From Candidatus Omnitrophota bacterium (GTDB taxonomy: Bacteria; Hinthialibacterota; Hinthialibacteria; JAKQFZ01): a stretch of 18,992 bases of DNA. Location of the stretch: contig JAKQFZ010000868.1 of the NCBI GenBank assembly GCA_029558215.1, positions 1-18,992 of the forward strand, read 5' to 3'. The notes under the pieces were generated by a model. The model saw only the letters and a program-made list of their open reading frames with translations. It ran no database searches and had not been told where the DNA came from. The position numbers and the translations under genes were made by a program. The first letter of the stretch is position 1, and every line of letters starts with the position of its first letter. This document shows positions 7,725 to 15,857 of the stretch, one piece after another.

Positions 7725-9272
7725 ATGAGTTACGTTCTACCTAAGCGCTCGATTGCCCTTCTTCCTATTGCTGTCATTGTCATGGCAGGCGTGTTTCGCT
7801 TTGTGGCTCTGGATCGTATCCCATCTGGTTTCTTCCGTGATGAGGCAGATAAGGGGTATGGTGCTTTTTGCCTGCTCAAGACGGGCGCGGATGCTCAGGG
7901 GCGATCATGGCCCCTCTTCATCTCTTCGCTTTCCATCTATACGACTCCCCTGTACCAGTATCTTCTGATTCCAGCTGTGGCGTGTTTTGGGTTGAGCGAG
8001 TATGTTGTTCGCTCTCCGGCAGCTCTTGCAGGTATGCTTACTGTCGCTTTCGTTTTCCTGCTCGTGAGGCGATGGATGGGGTTCTGGGCTGCAATTGTGG
8101 CTTCCTTTTTGCTGGCAGTGTCACCGTGGCACCTTCCTTTTTCACGATGGGCAAATCAGGGAATTCTGCTCCCTTGTTTTCTTACAATTTTCATGCTCGT
8201 TCGGGAGAAGTCGCGAGAACGAAGGCTCTGGGTATTCGGTTCCTGCCTCGCTCTCACGGGTGCCCTCTATTCCTATGAGCCAGCAAAGGTTCTTGTACCG
8301 CTCTTGCTTGCTGGATTGGTTCTGCATGATCTCTTCAGAAGAGACAGCCGAGATCTCAAGTCTGATGGTATTCTGATCGGGGTGCTAGCATTAAGTGCAC
8401 TTCCAATGTTGCTCTTTCACCTCAGTCATGCCGAGATGAGCAACGCGCGGTTTAGCAGCATTTCTGTTTTCCGAGGATATGAAGGAGATCTACTGGGTGT
8501 CACAGTTCAGATTGTGAGGAACTTCCTTGAGCACGTGTCACCGAAGTATCTCTTCATCTCTGGAGATGCAAATTTGAGGCATTCGGTTGCCTCGATGGGG
8601 CAGCTCTATCTCACGGAGTGCATTGCTCTGGCACTTGCTTGCTTCGCGGTCATTAGAGAGAAGCGGCGAGAGGATGTGATCTGCATCATCTGGTTTGTTG
8701 CTGCGATCTTTCCTGCTTCACTGACCAACGAGGGGATTCCGCATTCGCTCAGGACAATAGGAGCGGTTGTTCCGTTGACACTCCTTTCTGCGAGAGGCTT
8801 TGGCGTGATGATCGACTATGCTGCTTCAAAAGGCTTGTCATCAAAGGTGGGGAAGGGAACTCTCGCTCTTCTGGTTGCAACACTCTGTTTGATCGTTCTC
8901 TTCATGATGGATTACTACGGCTCTTACGCATCATATTCCGCTCAGGATTGGGACTATGGCTGGAGAGACGCCTTGGCCAGACTTCAAGCCGAGCGAACAA
9001 CACATCCGAATGCTGTTATCTCTGGTTGGACTAGCTATCCCGATGTGTTCATCCGTTTCTACATGGGTCTTCTACCCAATCCACCCGGTGATCTGCCGCC
9101 CAAGGGTTTCAGCTTTCTTCCATTCAAGTCTGATGCTTCTCACTACTTGGAGCGTTTTCCAAGACCCGCTGTCTTCCTGGGCAGGCCTGGTGAGTTGCAG
9201 GGGTTGCCTGTCCTTGAGACTATACGTTATCCAGACGGTTCGCCCGCTTGGAATATCATCGAGATAGATTGA
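7725..9272 (+). CDS. GT39/ArnT-like membrane glycosyltransferase
   Basis: The 515-residue protein is a multi-spanning membrane protein of the dolichyl/polyprenyl-phosphate-dependent glycosyltransferase type (PMT_2/ArnT clan). It would transfer a sugar from a lipid-phosphate donor on the outer face of the inner membrane. TM1 spans about residues 9-27. The first outer loop has the family acidic motif in IPSGFFRDEADKGY (Asp39-Glu40), followed by helices such as AVACFGL, a helix near 101-114, and SFLLAVSPWHLPFSRWANQG. The C-terminal soluble part begins near 420. The acceptor and sugar cannot be told. The start is uncertain: the frame opens at a TTG (7653), but the ATG at 7725 puts TM1 at the usual position. 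Neither start has a good Shine-Dalgarno site. The gene lies 95 bp after rpoN and 9 bp before the Memo-family gene. Confidence 0.8.
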   Translation: MSYVLPKRSIALLPIAVIVMAGVFRFVALDRIPSGFFRDEADKGYGAFCLLKTGADAQGRSWPLFISSLSIYTTPLYQYLLIPAVACFGLSEYVVRSPAALAGMLTVAFVFLLVRRWMGFWAAIVASFLLAVSPWHLPFSRWANQGILLPCFLTIFMLVREKSRERRLWVFGSCLALTGALYSYEPAKVLVPLLLAGLVLHDLFRRDSRDLKSDGILIGVLALSALPMLLFHLSHAEMSNARFSSISVFRGYEGDLLGVTVQIVRNFLEHVSPKYLFISGDANLRHSVASMGQLYLTECIALALACFAVIREKRREDVICIIWFVAAIFPASLTNEGIPHSLRTIGAVVPLTLLSARGFGVMIDYAASKGLSSKVGKGTLALLVATLCLIVLFMMDYYGSYASYSAQDWDYGWRDALARLQAERTTHPNAVISGWTSYPDVFIRFYMGLLPNPPGDLPPKGFSFLPFKSDASHYLERFPRPAVFLGRPGELQGLPVLETIRYPDGSPAWNIIEID

Positions 9273-9281
9273 GGTTTTCCG

Positions 9282-10532
9282 ATGACTGATTTCCCAAAAC
9301 TGAGGCCTGTTGAAGCGTTTCAGGCGCAAGTCTCCGGCAAAGACGTTGTGTGTGTTAGGGATGCGACGGGCTTTGTGGATCATATTATTGCCGTTCCGGT
9401 TCCTGTATTCTACTTGTTTCCTTTCATGGATGGGAATCACTCGATAAGAGACATTCAGGCTGAGTTCATGCGCACAACGGGCGAGATGGTCACTTCCGAA
9501 CAGGTAGCAGAGATCATTGCGAGCCTGGATGAACATTACCTTCTTGACACTGAGCGTTTTGCAGTTCACCGCGAGAATGCAATGAGGGATTTCTCAAATG
9601 AGACAATTCGGAAAGCTACTCATGCAGGGCTTTCCTATGAGTCGGAACCAGAGGCATTGAAGAGGCAACTGGACACCTATTTTGAGAACATCCGAGACCG
9701 ACAGGACTCGAGAAGGCTTTCATCACGGGCTCACATCACAGGTCTTGTCGTGCCTCACATTGACATTCGTGCTGGTGGGCCTTGCTATGCCAGCGCCTTC
9801 AAATGCCTTTCGTCAGCCACGCAGTCTCCAGAGAGAGTCGTCATATTGGGAACAGCACACCGCGGTCTGGAGAATCTTTTTGCAGCAACCAGGAAGGACT
9901 TCGAGACACCGTTGGGTATTTCAGCGACTGATCAAGCCTTCCTTGACAGGCTTTCAGAAGTCTTCGGCGATAGCCTTTTCAGTGACGAGTTTGCCCATCG
10001 TGCTGAACACGTCATTGAGTTTCAGGTTACGTTTCTTCAGCACTCCTTTTCCAGTCGCGTCAAGATTGTTCCGATCCTCTGTTCCTTTGACCACTCTATG
10101 GTTGATGGGGAATCGTTCCCGAATGAGTCTCGGAGAATCCAGTCGTTCTGCCGTGCTCTCAAGACATGCATCGAGGAGTTTCCAGGGACGTGTGTTATTG
10201 CCAGCGCTGATCTCAGCCATCTTGGGCCGCTCTATGGTGACCCTGAAGGTCTGGACGAAAAGGGAATTCTCTCACTCGAGCAAGGTGACAATGAGATTCT
10301 TCAGTCCATAGAATCTGGGAGTGCCAGTGGATTTGCAGAAGCTATTCGAAAAAACGACAATGCCACCCGGATTTGTGGTTTTCCCCCAATCTACACGATG
10401 CTCAGTGTACTGGGTGATCAGCGAGGTCTCGTCCTGGATTATGGTGGGACGCAGATGGATGAGCACGGCTCGGTCGTCACTTTTGCCTCAGTGGTCTTTT
10501 CCCCAGACCTGAAGGCATCTGGGGACGTGTAA
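9282..10532 (+). CDS. amrB: Memo-family protein (AmmeMemoRadiSam system protein B) with an N-terminal PqqD-like extension
   Basis: The C-terminal domain (about 112-408) is a Memo domain, related to extradiol dioxygenases and to human MEMO1, which binds a metal. The conserved residues are visible: H159 in VVPHID, H193 in GTAHRG, the HRAEHVIEFQ block (H239, H243), D310 and H313 in SADLSHLG, and C365 in ICGFPP. H159, H193 and C365 align with the metal-site residues reported for MEMO1. The HAGLSYESEPEALKRQL stretch (114-130) matches the family N-terminal motif. Residues 1-105 form a separate small domain with FMDGNHSIRDIQAEF and later EIIASLDEHYLLDTERF, a pattern like PqqD or RiPP-recognition winged helices. 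That reading is inference. Neither the AmmeMemoRadiSam A protein nor the radical SAM partner is in the window. GAGG lies shortly before the ATG, 9 bp after the glycosyltransferase stop. The biological role of the family is unsettled. Confidence 0.88.
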   Translation: MTDFPKLRPVEAFQAQVSGKDVVCVRDATGFVDHIIAVPVPVFYLFPFMDGNHSIRDIQAEFMRTTGEMVTSEQVAEIIASLDEHYLLDTERFAVHRENAMRDFSNETIRKATHAGLSYESEPEALKRQLDTYFENIRDRQDSRRLSSRAHITGLVVPHIDIRAGGPCYASAFKCLSSATQSPERVVILGTAHRGLENLFAATRKDFETPLGISATDQAFLDRLSEVFGDSLFSDEFAHRAEHVIEFQVTFLQHSFSSRVKIVPILCSFDHSMVDGESFPNESRRIQSFCRALKTCIEEFPGTCVIASADLSHLGPLYGDPEGLDEKGILSLEQGDNEILQSIESGSASGFAEAIRKNDNATRICGFPPIYTMLSVLGDQRGLVLDYGGTQMDEHGSVVTFASVVFSPDLKASGDV

Positions 10533-13500
10533 TGCGCTTCGGCTTGTGCTTGAGTACTTTGGAGAGGAAACGTGCTGTATGGGAGTGCTCAATCTCGGCG
10601 ATCTCTTCAGGGATTCCACTGGCGACAACCCAGCCTCCCTCTTGACCGGCTTCAGGTCCGAGATCCACAACGTAGTCCGCTTCTGCGATCACATCGAGAT
10701 GATGCTCAATCACCACGAGAGTGTGTCCCTTGTCTACAAGAGCATGGAGAACATTCAGAAGCTTGATCACGTCGCTCCCGTGAAGTCCTGTTGTAGGTTC
10801 CTCGATGAAGTAGCAGCAGGGAGTTCTGGATCTCCTTGAGAGTTCAGATGTCAGTTTGATCCTTTGGGCTTCTCCACCGGAAAGCGTCGGGCTTGTTTGC
10901 CCAAGTGTCAGATAGCCAAGACCGATATCACGAAGGAAAGAGAGAGGCTCTGTCAGAGAGGAAAACCCCGCAAGGAACTCCAGCGCTTCTTCAACGGACA
11001 TTGAGAGAACTTGAGCGATGTTCTTGCCTTTGAAGTGCACTTTGAGCGTATCTTCGTTGTACTGCTTTCCTTCACATTCCTCACAGGGAACGGCAACATT
11101 TGGTAAGAAGCTCATCTCGACATCTATGCTGCCCTGTCCAAGACACTTCTCACACCGGCCACCGGGGACATTGAAAGAGAAACGACCGGCTCCGTAGTTC
11201 AGCATCCGCGCCTCTGAAGTCATAGCGAAGAGATTCCGGATATCGTCCATAAGACCGACATAGGTTGCTACACAGGATCGAGATGTCCGCCCGATAGGTG
11301 TCTGGTCAACTTCCATCGTACGAGAAAGGGACTTCCAGCCAAGGAGATTTTTGCAGCAATTCTTAGGTATTCGTTTATTATTGAGCTTGGCTCTGCAGGC
11401 ACGGGACAGAACATCTCGCACGAGGCTGCTCTTGCCGGAACCAGACACTCCAGTCACAACAGAAAGTCTCTGCAGAGGAAATCGGACATCTACGTTCTTG
11501 AGGTTGTTTGCATGAGCACCGATTACTTCAAGCCAGTGGACATTGTCAACCGGACGTCTCTTGCCTCTCATGGGATGCTTCATCGGAGAGGCGAGCCATT
11601 GTCCCGTCCTTGAATCCCTGCTCTGAAGAAGTTGTTTGAGGCTTCCGTCGGCCATGATCTGGCCACCATGACGACCAGGGCCAGGCCCCAAGTCTATGAT
11701 ATGCTCTGCACTTCTTATTGTCTCTTCATCGTGTTCGACAACCAGAATAGTGTTCCCGCGTTTCTTCAAACGCACCAGACTTGCAAGCAGAAGCGCGTTA
11801 TCGCGCGGGTGAAGGCCAATGGTAGGCTCATCAAGAACATAGCAAACGCCTCGCAGGTTGGAACCCAATTGTGCGGCCAGTCGGACTCTTTGGCATTCGC
11901 CACCGGCCAGAGTGTCACCCGATCTATCCAACGTCAGATAGCCGAGACCCACTTCTTGCAGAAACTGGAGTTTGTTCAACAGGACATTGAGGATTGGTTC
12001 TGCGATCTTTCGCTCCCTTTTGGGCAATTCCAGCGAGGGCAGTACCAGAAGAGCTTCAGAAACGGAAAGGCTCGCAATCTCCGATATAGAGTGAGACGCA
12101 ACCTGCACCAAACGCCCGAGAGGTTTTATCCTTGTTCCAAGGCAGGCAGGACAAGTCTTGACCCCTTCCCAGTCCAGAGTTCCCAAGCCGTCACACCTTG
12201 GACAGGCACCATGCGGACTGTTGAATGAGAAGATGCGTGGATCCAGTTCAGGATAGCTCTTACCACATTCACGGCAGACTCTCTTGAGACTGAACAGCAG
12301 CTCTTTCTTCCCACAGTGGACGAAAATCGAACCCTGTCCCGATCGGAATGCCCTTTCGATCTCTCGTCTGAACTCAGCCGTATCTTCTACTGTGGCTTGA
12401 TCCAACACCAGTAAGTCTATGTTGTGCTCTTGGAATCGTTCGAGACGCGTGAAGCCTTCAACAGGAACCATTTCTCCATCAACCCGAAGCCACTTGTATC
12501 CCCTATCCGAAGCCCAGTCAGCAACTTCGGTGTAGTATCCCTTCCGACCTTGGATCAGAGGGACAAAGACTCGGATCCTTCTGCCTTTGAAGTGTGCAAA
12601 GATGCGAAGTATCTCCCTTGGAACAGTTGATGATCCAACTGTAGCACCGCAGTCACAGCAGTGTGACGTGCCGCATCGAGCAAAGAGGAGCCGCAGGCAG
12701 TGGTATACCTCTGTCAAGGTTCCGACGGTGGATTTCCTGTTGCTCTGACTTCGACGCTGCTCGATTGCCACTGTTGGAGGAATGCCTTCGATGTGATCCA
12801 CTTCGGCTCTTGGTAGCTGTTTGGTGTGCAGTCGAGCAAAGGCTGAAAGGCCGTCCAAATATCGCCTCTGGCCTTCTGCAAAGACAATGTCGAACACCAG
12901 CGAGGACTTTCCCGAACCACTGACTCCTGTCACAACAACAAATTTGTTGCGTGGGATTCTTACGCTGACATTGTGGAGATTGTGTTCATGAGCGCCAAAT
13001 ATCTCCAGATACTCTCTCGCAGATGGCCTGTCTCGGGAGGACGAAGGAGCGTTGTAAGGCTTTTCGAGGAGACCCTTGCCGCGGACGTAACTGCGAAGGA
13101 ATCTGCCGGTGTGCGACTTGCTGCACGCCATCACCTGCTCCGGAGTTCCTGCGACCACGATATTTCCGCCCAGGTCTCCACCTTCAGGGCCAAGGTCTAT
13201 TATCCAGTGCGCATTTCGGATTACTTCCAGATTGTGTTCGACTACAAGCAGAGAATGCCCCTGCTCGAGCATCTGCTCAAAGGCAGTCAAGAGAACCTGA
13301 ATATCGGCGAGATGGAGTCCAGTCGTTGGTTCATCCAGAATGAACAGCATTGGCTGTTGTCGGCCGTAGAGAAAGATGTCTCGTGCAAGACTCAGCCTCT
13401 GGTTCTCGCCTTGAGAGAGAGTGTTCGACGGTTGTCCCAATGTGATGTACCCAAGACCGACCGTCTCCAAGACCGACAGTGGTCTATCAACGCTGGGGAC

Positions 13501-15849
13501 ATCGTGAAAGAGACTTCTCGCGTCGCTCACTGTCATGGATAGAACGTCAACAATGCTTCTCCCTCTCCAAAGGACATCTCGTATCTCAGGCTTGTATCTT
13601 GTTCCTCCACACTCGGGACAGGTCAGGGAGACATCCGACAGAAACTGCATCTCGACAACTTCATGACCAGCACCCTCGCACACGTCACAACGTCCGCCAG
13701 GGGTATTGAAGGAGAATGTTCCGGCACTGTATCCGCGGCTCCTGGAAATCTCCGTTTCGGCAAAGCACTTGCGAATCCCGTCAAAAGCCTTTACGGCAGT
13801 GGCAGCATTCATGCGTGGTGTGGCAGCTGCGGGTGACTGATCCAGATAGGCGCATCCATGAAAGTCGCCCCTTGTCTCGATCCGGTCGAAGGTAGGCCCT
13901 GTCTCCAACTCGGAGAACCTTTCAGTCTTGAGAGCTTCCCAGAGAACATCCTGTATCAGGGAACTCTTGCCAGAACCGGAGACTCCGGTGACGCACACCA
14001 GTCCCCCCAAGGGTATTGTCACATCAATCCCCTTCAGATTATGTGCTCGTGCGCCAAGGATTCTGATGGAGTTCTCTTGACCAATAACGCGTGGACGAAT
14101 CTGAGGCGATCGCTCTGTCTCGCTAAGCCGAAGGTGCTTTCCTGTAACTGACTCAGGACAATCGATAACCTCTCCGACCGATCCTGCACAGACAATTCCT
14201 CCGCCAGCACTTCCAGCACCCGGACCGAGATCAACAACGAAGTCCGCTGCACCTATCAGAGAAGGGTCGTGCTCCACCACGATGACTGTGTTACCACGAT
14301 CTCGCAGATGATAGAGCAGCGTGATCAGGCGATCGGTGTCTCTCGGGTGCAGTCCAATGCTCGGCTCATCCAAGACATACAATGTTTCGACAAGGCTTCC
14401 GCCCAAAGCGCGAGTCAGATTCACTCTCTGGGCTTCACCCCCCGAGAGCGTTCTGGACTGCCGATCGAGAGTGAGGTAGTCCAAACCTATGTCCACGAGG
14501 TACTGAAGGCGATTTGCAATCTCTTCGACAAGGATCTCTGTTGCCTTGTCTCTGGACTGTTCCACCGCAAGTGCTGCGAAAAACTGCCTGGCCTGCAAGA
14601 TGGGAAGGGAGCTGATCTCCGTGATCGTCCTGTCCCCCAAGCGGTACCAGGAAGCCTCGTCTCGAAGACGAGTTCCATGGCACACGGGGCACGGAATATA
14701 GGCACGATATTTCGATAGCAGTACACGGATGTGCATCTTATACGATTTTGATTCAAGCCACTCAAAGAATCCCTTCACTCCATAGAAGTCACCTTTTCCG
14801 CAGTAGATCATCTGCCTCTGCGATTCGGAGAGGCCTCGATATGGGAGGTTGATCGGGATTCTCTGTTTTCTGCAAAACCGCAGGAGATCCTGCTGGCACT
14901 CACTGTAGGAGTCTGTTGTCCAAGGTTTGACAGCTCCTTCAGCGAGCGACTTTTGCGGATCCGGGATTACCTTGGCCGGATCGACCGTGATGATGCGGCC
15001 AAACCCTTTGCAGGCCTCACAGGCGCCGAGTGGACTGTTGAAAGAAAAGAGATTCGCGTGGGGTGCAGAGTATTCAATATCACAAAACGGACAGTGAAGA
15101 TGTTCAGAGTGCTTATCCAGAGTGCCATCTGGCCTGATGATATGGACAAGACCGCCTCCAAACTTCATGCACGTTTCAATCGAATCCACGACTCTCTGTC
15201 GGGACTGATCATTCAGTGCGACCCTGTCAACAACAACGAGGAACTCCACACCCTGTGTAGGATACCATTCGCCCTTCTTGATCGGCCGGATGCTGCCTTG
15301 ATACCAGACTCTCGTAAACCCCTGCTGAAGAACATATCCCACCGCTTCGTCAACCGGGAGTGTCTTCGGTATCTTCAGAGGAAATCCAAGAATCAGAACA
15401 ACATTGTCCGAGCGATGGTGTTCACAAAGATCTTCATAGATGGTCTGTGGGGATTCCTGACGCACCAAGCGTCCACAGCCATCGCAGAATAGTTGTGCTC
15501 CTCGGGCGAAGAGGAGCCTCAGGTAGTCTGAGATCCCTGTCATCGTACCAACTGTCGAGCGTGACGTCTTGACAGGATTCTTCTGATCGATGGCAATTGC
15601 AGCGGGAATGTGATGGATCTCTTCCACCAGAGGACGATCCATACGGTCAAGGAATTGTCGAGCGTATGCCGAAAAGGTCTCCACGTAGCGCCGCTGACCC
15701 TCGGCGTAGAGAACGTCGAACACAAGAGATGATTTGCCGGATCCACTGACTCCGGTGACAACGGTCAGTTTGCGAAGAGGAATCTCAAGGTCGAAGCCCT
15801 TGAGGCTATTCTGCCTGGCTCCCAGAACAATTATCTTCTCGTCACGCAT
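10477..15849 (-). CDS. uvrA: Tandem (double-length) excinuclease ABC subunit A
   Basis: UvrA finds DNA damage and loads UvrB in nucleotide-excision repair. At 1790 residues this is two UvrA units in one chain, about 1-925 and 945-1765, against about 940 for a normal UvrA. Four Walker A motifs (GVSGSGKSS) start at 33, 622, 975 and 1467. The signatures are LSGGE (468), LSQGE (811), LAGGE (1314) and LSGGE (1656). Walker B motifs are LDEP at 493, 838 and 1339, and IEEP at 1682. Four CxxC-pair zinc modules lie near 253-280, 721-747, 1192-1219 and 1566-1592. Q-loops and H-loops (EH at 526, 871, 1372, 1715) are present. Unit 2 lacks most of the roughly 90 residues that in unit 1 separate the zinc module from CPVC (284-387). 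The tail is basic. The ATG has only a weak Shine-Dalgarno and lies 8 bp after the branching-enzyme stop. The 3' end overlaps the convergent amrB by 56 bp. Confidence 0.95.
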   Translation of the reverse strand: MRDEKIIVLGARQNSLKGFDLEIPLRKLTVVTGVSGSGKSSLVFDVLYAEGQRRYVETFSAYARQFLDRMDRPLVEEIHHIPAAIAIDQKNPVKTSRSTVGTMTGISDYLRLLFARGAQLFCDGCGRLVRQESPQTIYEDLCEHHRSDNVVLILGFPLKIPKTLPVDEAVGYVLQQGFTRVWYQGSIRPIKKGEWYPTQGVEFLVVVDRVALNDQSRQRVVDSIETCMKFGGGLVHIIRPDGTLDKHSEHLHCPFCDIEYSAPHANLFSFNSPLGACEACKGFGRIITVDPAKVIPDPQKSLAEGAVKPWTTDSYSECQQDLLRFCRKQRIPINLPYRGLSESQRQMIYCGKGDFYGVKGFFEWLESKSYKMHIRVLLSKYRAYIPCPVCHGTRLRDEASWYRLGDRTITEISSLPILQARQFFAALAVEQSRDKATEILVEEIANRLQYLVDIGLDYLTLDRQSRTLSGGEAQRVNLTRALGGSLVETLYVLDEPSIGLHPRDTDRLITLLYHLRDRGNTVIVVEHDPSLIGAADFVVDLGPGAGSAGGGIVCAGSVGEVIDCPESVTGKHLRLSETERSPQIRPRVIGQENSIRILGARAHNLKGIDVTIPLGGLVCVTGVSGSGKSSLIQDVLWEALKTERFSELETGPTFDRIETRGDFHGCAYLDQSPAAATPRMNAATAVKAFDGIRKCFAETEISRSRGYSAGTFSFNTPGGRCDVCEGAGHEVVEMQFLSDVSLTCPECGGTRYKPEIRDVLWRGRSIVDVLSMTVSDARSLFHDVPSVDRPLSVLETVGLGYITLGQPSNTLSQGENQRLSLARDIFLYGRQQPMLFILDEPTTGLHLADIQVLLTAFEQMLEQGHSLLVVEHNLEVIRNAHWIIDLGPEGGDLGGNIVVAGTPEQVMACSKSHTGRFLRSYVRGKGLLEKPYNAPSSSRDRPSAREYLEIFGAHEHNLHNVSVRIPRNKFVVVTGVSGSGKSSLVFDIVFAEGQRRYLDGLSAFARLHTKQLPRAEVDHIEGIPPTVAIEQRRSQSNRKSTVGTLTEVYHCLRLLFARCGTSHCCDCGATVGSSTVPREILRIFAHFKGRRIRVFVPLIQGRKGYYTEVADWASDRGYKWLRVDGEMVPVEGFTRLERFQEHNIDLLVLDQATVEDTAEFRREIERAFRSGQGSIFVHCGKKELLFSLKRVCRECGKSYPELDPRIFSFNSPHGACPRCDGLGTLDWEGVKTCPACLGTRIKPLGRLVQVASHSISEIASLSVSEALLVLPSLELPKRERKIAEPILNVLLNKLQFLQEVGLGYLTLDRSGDTLAGGECQRVRLAAQLGSNLRGVCYVLDEPTIGLHPRDNALLLASLVRLKKRGNTILVVEHDEETIRSAEHIIDLGPGPGRHGGQIMADGSLKQLLQSRDSRTGQWLASPMKHPMRGKRRPVDNVHWLEVIGAHANNLKNVDVRFPLQRLSVVTGVSGSGKSSLVRDVLSRACRAKLNNKRIPKNCCKNLLGWKSLSRTMEVDQTPIGRTSRSCVATYVGLMDDIRNLFAMTSEARMLNYGAGRFSFNVPGGRCEKCLGQGSIDVEMSFLPNVAVPCEECEGKQYNEDTLKVHFKGKNIAQVLSMSVEEALEFLAGFSSLTEPLSFLRDIGLGYLTLGQTSPTLSGGEAQRIKLTSELSRRSRTPCCYFIEEPTTGLHGSDVIKLLNVLHALVDKGHTLVVIEHHLDVIAEADYVVDLGPEAGQEGGWVVASGIPEEIAEIEHSHTARFLSKVLKHKPKRITRPQMPSGLGKRPLRQK

Positions 15850-15857
15850 CTCGTTGC

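Noticed and set aside
11632..12228. 198-codon plus-strand open frame, and similar ones at 12973-13542 and 14953-15492
   Set aside because: All are antisense to the conserved ABC and zinc motifs of uvrA, have no recognisable domain and no ribosome site; they are shadows of the long coding frame.
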